A DNA stretch of 6,739 nucleotides from an uncultured Clostridia bacterium (GTDB taxonomy: Bacteria; Bacillota; Clostridia; TANB77; CAG-508): NCBI GenBank assembly GCA_948745425.1, contig CAPZDM010000078.1, positions 1 to 6,739 of the forward strand, read 5' to 3'. Position 1 is the stretch's first letter; each line of letters opens with the position of its first letter. Under the pieces are notes generated by a model that did no database searches, was not told the DNA's origin, and worked only from the letters and a program-made list of their open reading frames with translations. Made by a program: the position numbers and the translations under genes. Of this stretch, positions 1 to 5,917 are shown piece by piece.

Positions 1-941
1 TTTACTAAATCTTGTTCTATTCCTTCTAATGCTTTTTTCTTCTGTTTCTTTGTTAATGTTTTATTTTTCATTTGTAAATCAGACAGTATTATCCAAAATA
101 ATGGTCCATCTATTGAGTCATTAATATAATCTTCATAGTAATCACACAATTCTTTTATCATTTCTTCATTACTTTGGTTTCTCTTTTTACTTGTTCTTAG
201 ATACTTTTTATAATCTGCCTTTATATCTAATGCTACATCTGAATCATATAGTTTTGGTCCGATTCCATATAAATAAATTCTTTCTATTTCTTTCACTTTA
301 GATTTTGTTTCCACTAAAACTTCTTCTATAAAATTTATATTACCTTTATATGTTTCAACAAATCTTTTCTGTCCTTCTGGGGTAAAATGTGACGATTTCC
401 TTAAGTTGTAATTTTCGTACTTATCTATCAGAGTTTTTATCCATTCAAATTTTGTGGATACCATTTCAACTTCTACCCAAAAATAAGGAATAAATTCATT
501 TTTAGGACAATCAAATTTATAATTACCTATATAAATAAATTCTTTAAAATCAAATCCTCTATGAAAAAGTAGTTGATTTAAATACTCATATGTGTAATTA
601 AAATCATCAGCGTTTGAATATAAGCCTTTGTCAAATTTATTAACAGTTGAATCATCAGTATAAATATCTAACATCTTAATAAATTCCAATTTATTTAATT
701 CTTCATAAGTGTTGGGTATTTCTTTTCCATTTGTTATCTTAATATAGAATGATGGTGTATTTCTCATATGTTTTTCAAATTCTTCTTCGGTTTTAAAATT
801 TTTTTTCCATATTTCATACACACATTTATTTAAAATTAAATATCTATCGTTATACTCGTCTGAACAATTTTTTATTTTTATTGCAAATGTATCTCCATCT
901 ATCCAATTTTTTCTTTTTGTCTTATCAGTTACTCTTTCCAT
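1..941 (-). CDS. Orphan immunity protein, second copy of the GIY-YIG toxin immunity protein (3' end outside window)
   Basis: The ATG at 941 opens a frame that stays open to the window edge (313 complete codons), so the C-terminus is missing. Aligned by hand to the protein at 5917..4895 it is gap-free and about 70% identical (about 93 differences in 313). The best-conserved blocks are the first 20 residues with GDTFA, IPNTYEELNKLE, FIYIGNYKFD, YENYNLRKSSHFTPEG, EEMIKELCD and GPLFW. No signal peptide or membrane segment is visible, so it should be cytoplasmic. A GGAG lies 7 bases before the ATG. No toxin gene stands in front of it, but a toxin tail does (929..955). The likely role is protection against GIY-YIG-tipped RHS toxins of related or former tips. 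This is inferred from the paralogue; I cannot name the family with confidence. Confidence 0.85.
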   Translation of the reverse strand, partial: MERVTDKTKRKNWIDGDTFAIKIKNCSDEYNDRYLILNKCVYEIWKKNFKTEEEFEKHMRNTPSFYIKITNGKEIPNTYEELNKLEFIKMLDIYTDDSTVNKFDKGLYSNADDFNYTYEYLNQLLFHRGFDFKEFIYIGNYKFDCPKNEFIPYFWVEVEMVSTKFEWIKTLIDKYENYNLRKSSHFTPEGQKRFVETYKGNINFIEEVLVETKSKVKEIERIYLYGIGPKLYDSDVALDIKADYKKYLRTSKKRNQSNEEMIKELCDYYEDYINDSIDGPLFWIILSDLQMKNKTLTKKQKKKALEGIEQDLV

Positions 942-955
942 TTACACACTCCATT
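929..955 (-). other. Fossil of a lost toxin: last 8 codons and stop
   Basis: Read in the frame offset from the immunity start, the codons are NGVCKWKE then TAA. This is exactly the C-terminus of the GIY-YIG toxin at 5931..5905. Similarity between the two loci begins at 956/5932 and continues into the immunity gene; upstream of that point the two loci differ and this frame meets a TAA almost at once. The stretch also holds the GGAG (949..952) used by the immunity gene, which may explain why it was kept. Confidence 0.8.
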
Positions 956-983
956 TTATATAATCTTATAATACTGTATAGTT

Positions 984-1010
984 AAAAAAATATCTACTAT
1001 TTATTAGTAG
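984..1010 (-). terminator. Possible weak rho-independent terminator
   Basis: On the minus strand CTACTA-ATAAA-TAGTAG (1010..994) can form a 6-bp stem with a 5-base loop, followed after ATA by seven T (990..984). It sits about 70 bases after the stop of the gene ending at 1080 and before the orphan immunity gene. The stem is short and AT-rich, so efficiency is doubtful. If real, it would separate the orphan immunity gene from the genes upstream. Confidence 0.35.
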
Positions 1011-1079
1011 TATTTAGTGAATTATACTTATGCATTATAGGTTCTTTTGACTTCAAATACTAAATATTATTTAAACGTT

Positions 1080-1472
1080 TTATCTTTCCCAACAAAGGAA
1101 ATCTAAATTTATGTAATCTTTTAGATTCTTAACAAATTGTTCTTTGCTTATAGGTCCTATTATTTCATCAGTAAGTAAATCAATTTTATAGTAGACTTTC
1201 TCATTATTATTTAAATAGCTTTCACACTCTAGTAACAGAATATTTGAGTGATATGAATATTTAAGTACTTTTTCACTAGGAAAGTTTTCTTTAAAAATAT
1301 AGTCTTTATTAGTGTTAGAAAGTTTAGTTATATGCTTATCTTTTTTCAAAACATAATTATTTAGAAAAATATATTCAGTATCTTTTTTCTTATCAAATAT
1401 AGAGTATGAAACCAAAAAAATAGTTAAATAAAAAAACATTATTGTAAAGAAAACCAAACAAAACTTTTTCAT
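1080..1472 (-). CDS. Small single-pass membrane protein, paralogue of the neighbour at 1903..1493
   Basis: A 130-residue protein when started at the ATG at 1472. A GTG three codons earlier (1481) is also in frame, but it lies inside the AAAGGTG ribosome binding site that is correctly spaced for the ATG. Residues about 3-25 are one hydrophobic segment after Met-Lys-Lys, predicting a membrane anchor with the C-terminal part outside the cytoplasm. There is no convincing lipobox. The soluble part shares with the upstream gene the pattern DYIF/Y..NFP, a strand ending in a YYKID/YYIVD motif, DEIIGP, an acidic/basic helix (EQFVKNLKDY) and a near-terminal W-R/S. The YYxxD...IIGPL..EEF pattern recalls small DUF3997-like proteins, but I hold that loosely. 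It starts 20 bases after the upstream stop, so the two are probably co-transcribed. Its place in a toxin/immunity array suggests an immunity or accessory role; function unknown. Confidence 0.75.
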   Translation of the reverse strand: MKKFCLVFFTIMFFYLTIFLVSYSIFDKKKDTEYIFLNNYVLKKDKHITKLSNTNKDYIFKENFPSEKVLKYSYHSNILLLECESYLNNNEKVYYKIDLLTDEIIGPISKEQFVKNLKDYINLDFLCWER

Positions 1473-1492
1473 TTTAATCACCTTTCAAAAAA

Positions 1493-1903
1493 CTACACAT
1501 TAGACCATCTTATTATGTCTACAGACCAATAATCTCTAATTTTGTCAACAAATTCTTGACTATTTAGCGGTCCTATTATTTCATCAGAAGACATATCAAC
1601 AATATAATACTCTCTTGTATATAAGTTTTCTTCTCCTTCGCTTTCCAAAAATAATGTATCGTTCTTTACGATTTTCCCTAATAAGTTTTTAGTAGGAAAG
1701 TTTTTGGGATATATATAATCTTTTCGTGAATTTTTTAAATAAATTTCTTCTATATCCCCATCTATAAATCCTTCAAGATAATAATTATTTCTTAATGGTT
1801 GAATATATGATTTTGTAGTTGAGTCATCAAATAAAGATACAATAAAAACAACGAGTATTGCTTCAAATATTATTAAACCTACTAATAAAATTTTTTTTAA
1901 CAT
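1493..1903 (-). CDS. Small single-pass membrane protein, paralogue of the neighbour at 1472..1080
   Basis: A 136-residue protein with a strong ribosome binding site (AAGGAG, core at 1911..1914, 7 bases before the ATG). Residues about 4-24 are a continuous hydrophobic helix after two lysines, so a membrane-anchored protein with an external domain is predicted. The rest is acidic and shares DYIYPKNFP, YYIVD, DEIIGPL and EFVDKIRDYW with the next gene, making this a tandem duplication that has diverged widely. The start overlaps the last bases of the broken gene upstream (1897..2210), the kind of tight packing seen in operons. I do not recognise the family with certainty. Immunity against a toxin acting at the membrane or outside is possible but only inferred from location. 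Confidence 0.75.
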   Translation of the reverse strand: MLKKILLVGLIIFEAILVVFIVSLFDDSTTKSYIQPLRNNYYLEGFIDGDIEEIYLKNSRKDYIYPKNFPTKNLLGKIVKNDTLFLESEGEENLYTREYYIVDMSSDEIIGPLNSQEFVDKIRDYWSVDIIRWSNV

Positions 1904-2210
1904 AATATTACTCCTTTTTTTTCATATATTGTAAAATTTGCAGCCCATTCATAGGGATTTAAAATATCACTACTTTGAAGAAAATATTCTAAATTATTTA
2001 AAATATCTTTCATTCCTTTTATTTTCCAAATAATTATCGAAATCATACTTGTCATTAATATGTACATCTATTCTATATGAATCATCTAAATTTTTTATTT
2101 GTCATATTATAGTTAAATGCCCCGACGGAAAGCTTTAGATCTAGATTTTTTATATTGCCATTTCTGTAAAAAGAGGACTTTATTTTAAATATTTCTTTAA
2201 CATACAGAAT
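1897..2210 (-). pseudogene. Broken small gene, two frameshifts and no start codon
   Basis: Three consecutive frames each give protein-like sequence that joins into one chain of about 100 residues. The first runs IFKIKSSFYRNGNIKN...NYNMTNK, the second NLDDSYRIDVHINDKYDFDNYLENK, the third GMKDILNNLEYF...NPYEWAANFTIYEKKGV. The breaks fall at an A6 run (2091..2096) and an A4 run (2017..2020), and each is repaired by removing one A. No start codon is in frame at the beginning (GTT follows a TAT), and no ribosome binding site is seen. The reconstructed product is soluble and unrecognised, probably a dead immunity gene given its place. Its 3' end overlaps the start of the next gene. Confidence 0.6.
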
Positions 2211-2213
2211 AAA

Positions 2214-2580
2214 TTATACTCCTAATATATAAATACCATTATATCTTTCTATAGCTGTCTTTAAAAAATTTTTTATTACAGTATAGTCGTAATCTTGTAA
2301 TTTATCTATATTCTCTAAAAAAGTAACTGTCTGTTCCTTGGTGAAATAACTAATATCTACTATGCTAAAGTCTGGGTCAATTTTTTTTAAAAATATGATA
2401 TAAATTAATAAGTTTATTTTCCAAATCATCAACATCAAGATATATTGAATCATCAGACCAAAACTTATATCCAACTAAATTATTTAAAAAGTAAGCTTTC
2501 TTTTTCTTACAAAACTGAAATTCAATATAACCGCTTCCTGTTCTCTCATTATTTTTTACAAACATACTATTTATCCTCAT
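2214..2580 (-). pseudogene. Small immunity-like gene split by a frameshift at an A8 run
   Basis: An open frame from the ATG at 2580 (or at 2565, which has AGGA at good spacing) encodes MRINSMFVKNNERTG...LENKLINLYHIFKK and then stops just after a run of eight A (2381..2388). The next frame continues IDPDFSIVDISYFTKEQ...TAIERYNGIYILGV and stops at 2214. With seven A the two parts fuse into about 121 residues with no gap, so one extra A, or a ribosome or polymerase slip on the run, separates them. The composite looks like a compact mixed alpha/beta cytoplasmic protein with no signal or membrane segment. Its position after a toxin-immunity pair suggests a stored immunity gene; I cannot name a family. 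Confidence 0.6.
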
Positions 2581-2722
2581 ATAATCAATCTTATAAAAAT
2601 TATTAATTTATTTGATAGATTCTTTCTTTTTCTTTTAACTAATAGATATACTCAATTTTATCAAAATTATTTTGCTCAGCGTTATTAAATAAATATTTTT
2701 ACTATAAAATCATTTTACAAAA

Positions 2723-3895
2723 CTAATTAATTGATTTTATGCTAAGTAGATTTGCTAGCCATTCTTCATCTTTAATAATTTTTGCTTTCATTATACTTTG
2801 CTTTATTCTTAAATTAAGAATGTCAGTATTCTGAAAATTATTAATTCTTTCTAATATTATTAATGCACCTGGCCAATTTAAGTCTTGGAGCCACTCTAAT
2901 AGTTTTGGAAGATACTCTTCTATATCTCTATCAGATTTACTATAAATAATTTTCGCACAATTTTCCCACACTTCTTTTGAAAATGGTCTATATGGCTGAA
3001 TAAAGGCATTTATGCATTTTATTTTTTTTGCTATTTGGATTCCTTTCTCTTGACTACTATTGAACTCCTCACTCATTAATCCAAAAGCGTAATCAATATT
3101 TACAACAAATTTTGATTTTTTTGTATTATTTGGTAATGATTTTTTTACTTCACACAATAAATGTTCCCACTGTGAATTATTTGTACTGGCTGCTTTTTTT
3201 ATGCAAATGTTCAATACTGTTTCAGTACGATTACATCTTTTCATTTTCTTTAGTCTGTTAAATATAGTTTTTGGACACGATGGATATTTGAGCCATTCGC
3301 ATAATTCAAATAAATAATCTAAAAGTTCATTATCGTGTTTTTTATTTAATATTTTTGCACAATTTTCCCAAATGTTATTATTTTGAGGTGAAATAAAAAT
3401 TTTAAAATTCTCAACTTCATCAGCCATCAATATGCCTTTTGCTTGTGTATCACTTGGTTTATTACAATCAAGTGATTCAAGGATAAAATCAATGTCAATA
3501 CTAGTCGTTTCTGTTTCTGCTTTTATTTCGTATAAAATCTTTTCCCACTCTTTGTTTTGACTTGCTTTAGCCTCATTTAAGCACTGTTGTAAATATCTTT
3601 CAAAAGTACTATTTTTTTTATATTTTTTTAAGCGAGTTAAAATATATAAGCTTCCAGGACGCTCTAAATCATCTATCCAGTGTAATAAATCATAAATATG
3701 TGCTGCCAATTCTTCATCTTTTTTCTCCATTAAGATTTTTGCACAGTTTTCCCATATTTTTTCATTATATGGATATTTAGGTTCTATAAAAACATTGATG
3801 CATTCTACTTGCTTAGCAAGATTAATTCCACTTTCTTGATCTTCTATAGAATTTTCACAATTTAACAAATTCATAATATAATCTATTTCTATCAA
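2723..3895 (-). CDS. Immunity protein for the preceding RHS toxin tip; three tandem DUF5071-like repeats
   Basis: I place the start at TTG 3895, two bases after the toxin stop, with GGAG (3909..3906) 10 bases upstream; this gives 390 residues. An ATG at 3976 is in frame but would overlap the toxin by 79 bases and add residues outside the repeat; an ATG at 3874 lacks a good binding site and cuts repeat one. The protein is three units of about 120-130 residues, each opening with ID[YF]..., followed by [WEN]CAKI (W48, W176, W310) and a C-terminal helix pair: LLHWIDDLERPGSL, LCEWLKYPSCPKT, LLEWLQDLNWPGAL. The last unit matches my memory of DUF5071 well and the second is most degraded. No export signal, so cytoplasmic. 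Its place directly behind an RHS toxin tip marks it as the cognate immunity protein; the mechanism is probably direct binding (inference). Confidence 0.8.
   Translation of the reverse strand: MIEIDYIMNLLNCENSIEDQESGINLAKQVECINVFIEPKYPYNEKIWENCAKILMEKKDEELAAHIYDLLHWIDDLERPGSLYILTRLKKYKKNSTFERYLQQCLNEAKASQNKEWEKILYEIKAETETTSIDIDFILESLDCNKPSDTQAKGILMADEVENFKIFISPQNNNIWENCAKILNKKHDNELLDYLFELCEWLKYPSCPKTIFNRLKKMKRCNRTETVLNICIKKAASTNNSQWEHLLCEVKKSLPNNTKKSKFVVNIDYAFGLMSEEFNSSQEKGIQIAKKIKCINAFIQPYRPFSKEVWENCAKIIYSKSDRDIEEYLPKLLEWLQDLNWPGALIILERINNFQNTDILNLRIKQSIMKAKIIKDEEWLANLLSIKSIN
2740..3886 (-). repeat. Three internal protein repeats (about 3886..3520, 3493..3140, 3097..2740)
   Basis: The units are anchored by the shared WENCAKI motif, whose Trp codons begin at 3754, 3370 and 2968, that is 384 and 402 bases apart. 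At DNA level the same stretch is still visible on the plus strand as near-identical GCACAATTTTCCCA blocks. Elsewhere the units have diverged, so this is an old intragenic triplication. Confidence 0.75.
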
Positions 3896-3897
3896 AA

Positions 3898-4854
3898 TTA
3901 GTTCACTCCATCCCACTTTACAACAACAGACTTTACTGCTTGTGTCCATTTTGAAGAAGTCCCTGCTTCTACCCAATCTTTCATACTTCCACCGACTGGA
4001 TAAACACTTACGTGATTTTCTCCATCTTTAATTGCGAATACTATTCCAGTTGAATTTATAGCTTCAAGTGTTGTAACAGCTGCCTCTCTACCTAATGGGG
4101 CTCTGGTTGAAAAAGATAAACCAGCTGAGGAATTTAAATCTTTTTGCTTTGGAGTTAAATTACCTGGATTCGTTCCCCCATATCTATAAATTTTTGTAGT
4201 ACTCTTTTCTTGTTTCTTTTTATCAGTTGCCAAAGTTTTGCTTTTTATTTTAGTATAAGCATAAACTGAAGTTCCAATTGCTCCTACAGTTATTGCTGCT
4301 GCTCCTATTACACCTACTATATCTCCAAATGGTAATGGTCCATCTGCTGCAGCTACACCTGCACAGCCAGCATATGCTGGAGCCAAGCTTGAAATCATTT
4401 TTGCGGCACCTAATGCTATAGTTTTAGCAGCTGAACAAATTGCTCCCCAAAGATTTCCATTAAAATCTAATGCATTTATAGAATTATTGCTACAATACAG
4501 ATATAAGTTACTATCACAAATTCCTTGTCCAGTTGATACATATCCATCAGCATTAATAAACCTACACCATTCTGGATTATAGTATCTACTATTTAGATAA
4601 TACAACTTTGTTTCTTCATCATAGTAGTAACTTCTATATCTATAAGGATTTATTGCACCTATATTATCTTCTGTTGTATCATTAACAGATATTACTTTAC
4701 CCCAAGCATCATATTTATATGTTACTACTAAATTATAATCACTATCATATATTCCTGTTATATCATTCTGATAATTCTTTTGATAATAGTATTGTAATCC
4801 ATTATATTTAAATCCTAGAATATTTGCACTATCATCATAAATATAGTATAACAT
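3898..4854 (-). CDS. Orphan RHS C-terminal cassette with an unassigned toxin tip
   Basis: A 318-residue fragment with the final part of an RHS core only: YYIYD...GFKYNG, YDAWGKVISV, YRYRSYYYDEETKLYYLNSR and YYNPEWCRFINADG (residues about 3-104). A full RHS protein has well over a thousand residues before this. The usual DPxG tip boundary is degenerate (LDFNG, 130-133). Residues about 137-200 are Ala/Gly-rich and hydrophobic, and 202-220 form a Lys-rich linker. The effector is about residues 221-318, with IYRYGGTNPGNLTP, GLSFST, NHVSVYPVGG, DWV and a terminal KSVVVKWDG. I cannot name it. The YR...SFST pattern is compatible with an ADP-ribosyltransferase-like fold and the HVS strand with an RNase-like fold; neither is shown. 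No ribosome binding site precedes the ATG (4854) and a stop lies two codons before it, so this is probably silent until recombined onto a full-length gene. Confidence 0.8.
   Translation of the reverse strand: MLYYIYDDSANILGFKYNGLQYYYQKNYQNDITGIYDSDYNLVVTYKYDAWGKVISVNDTTEDNIGAINPYRYRSYYYDEETKLYYLNSRYYNPEWCRFINADGYVSTGQGICDSNLYLYCSNNSINALDFNGNLWGAICSAAKTIALGAAKMISSLAPAYAGCAGVAAADGPLPFGDIVGVIGAAAITVGAIGTSVYAYTKIKSKTLATDKKKQEKSTTKIYRYGGTNPGNLTPKQKDLNSSAGLSFSTRAPLGREAAVTTLEAINSTGIVFAIKDGENHVSVYPVGGSMKDWVEAGTSSKWTQAVKSVVVKWDGVN
3906..3909 (-). promoter_or_regulatory. Ribosome binding site inside the toxin end that decides the TTG start at 3895
   Basis: GGAG lies in the last codons of the toxin (Asp-Gly-Val-Asn-stop) and is 10 bases before the TTG. 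No similar site precedes the downstream ATG at 3874. The arrangement implies that immunity translation is coupled to ribosomes ending the toxin. Confidence 0.55.
4545..4723 (-). repeat. RHS core repeat, orphan copy
   Basis: This stretch aligns without gaps to 6561..6739 at a fixed offset of 2016, with about 12 mismatches in 179 bases (about 93%). It encodes the YKYDAWGKVISV...FINAD core. Similarity ends sharply at the FINADG codons, where the variable tips begin. The first 40 or so codon-strand bases are identical. The other copy is cut by the window edge, so the real repeat is probably longer. Confidence 0.9.
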
Positions 4855-4894
4855 ATTCGATTATAAAAAGTGTTTATTTGCTTTTTTATTAATA

Positions 4895-5917
4895 TTATAA
4901 TATATGATCTTCTAACTTCTTCTTAATAGAATCAAGTACTTTTTTTCTTTCTATATATGTTCCCTTTACTCTCCAATTATCTAAATCTTGTTCTATTGCT
5001 TCGAGTGCTTTTTTCTTAGTATATTCAGTTAATATATTATCCTTCATTAGTAAATCTGCTAATGTAATCCAAAATAATGGACCTTCTATTGGATCATTAA
5101 TATAATCTTCATAACAATCACACAATTCTTTTATCATTTCCTCGCTACTTTGATTATTCTTTTTATTTTTTCTCATATATTTTCTATAATCTGTTCTTAT
5201 CTCTAAGGCTAAACCTGCATCATACAGATTTGGTCCTAATCCATATAAGTATATTTCTTTTGTTTTCTTCATTTCTAGTTTTGATAGCTTTAAAAATTCT
5301 TCAACAAAAATTACATTTCCCTTATATTTATCAGCAAATCTTTTACTTCCCTCAGGTGTAAAATGTGATGATTTCCTTAAATTATAATTTTCATAATCAT
5401 CTATTAAATTTTTTATCCAATCAAATTTTGTATAATATGAGGTAAGTTCAACCCATATATACGGGATGAATTCATTTTTAGGGGAATCAAATTTATAATT
5501 ACCTATATAAATGAAATCACTAAAATTGAATTCTCTGTGAAAATACAACTTATATAAGTATTCATAAGTATAATTAAATTCATCAGCTTCTGAATATAAG
5601 CCTTTGTCAAATCTATTTATAGTTGTTTCGTCAGTATAAATAACCCATGTCTTAATATATTCTAATTTATTTAGTTCTTCATAAGTGTTGGGTATTTCTT
5701 TATCTTTTGTTATTTTAATATAGAATGATGGAGAATTTCTCATATATTTTTCAAATTCATCTTTTGATTCAAAATCTTTTTTCCATATATCATTTACACT
5801 TTTTATTAATATCAAATATTTCCCATTGTATTTGTCTGAATAATTCTCTATTTTTACAGCAAAAGTATCTCCATCTATCCAATTTTTTCTTTTTGTTTTA
5901 TCTGTTATTCTTTCCAT
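4895..5917 (-). CDS. Immunity protein for the GIY-YIG RHS toxin
   Basis: A 340-residue protein with no signal peptide or membrane helix, so cytoplasmic. The ATG at 5917 lies inside the toxin's last codons (13-base overlap) and GGAG (5925..5928) is 7 bases upstream, so it is translationally coupled to the toxin. The N-terminal part has a GDTFAVKI...GKYLILI opening that loosely recalls Imm26-type immunity domains. A middle part has FIYIGNYKFD and SHFTPEG. The C-terminal part has IYLYGLGP, EEMIKELCDCYEDYINDP, GPLFWITLADLLMKDNILT and an amphipathic helix KKKALEAIEQDLDNW followed by Lys-rich residues. A paralogue about 70% identical is at 941..1. Adjacency directly after a nuclease toxin is the classical immunity position; binding to the nuclease is inferred. 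The family name is uncertain. Confidence 0.85.
   Translation of the reverse strand: MERITDKTKRKNWIDGDTFAVKIENYSDKYNGKYLILIKSVNDIWKKDFESKDEFEKYMRNSPSFYIKITKDKEIPNTYEELNKLEYIKTWVIYTDETTINRFDKGLYSEADEFNYTYEYLYKLYFHREFNFSDFIYIGNYKFDSPKNEFIPYIWVELTSYYTKFDWIKNLIDDYENYNLRKSSHFTPEGSKRFADKYKGNVIFVEEFLKLSKLEMKKTKEIYLYGLGPNLYDAGLALEIRTDYRKYMRKNKKNNQSSEEMIKELCDCYEDYINDPIEGPLFWITLADLLMKDNILTEYTKKKALEAIEQDLDNWRVKGTYIERKKVLDSIKKKLEDHIL

Noticed and set aside
956..985. Promoter-like TTAACT - 17 bases - TATATA before the orphan immunity gene
   Set aside because: Only partial matches to both boxes, and the start of transcription would fall on the ribosome binding site; not supportable.
2639..2700. Short frame ending KYLFNNAEQNNFDKIEYIY-stop between two genes
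   Set aside because: Could be the tail of a deleted gene, but it is under 20 codons, has no start and no match elsewhere in the window. The rest of 2581..2722 shows nothing else.
3896..3976. ATG at 3976 as start of the DUF5071-like protein
   Set aside because: It would overlap 79 bases of the toxin, has a Cys/Ser-rich leader foreign to the repeat units and a poorer start context than the TTG at 3895.
4860..4865. Perfect TATAAT on the minus strand just before the orphan RHS cassette
   Set aside because: No -35 partner at 16-18 bases, and transcription would begin at or inside the ATG; chance hexamers are common in DNA this AT-rich.
4867..4890. Hairpin AAAAAG...CTTTTT after the first immunity gene
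   Set aside because: Only one G-C pair and no proper T-run after the stem; too weak to call a terminator.
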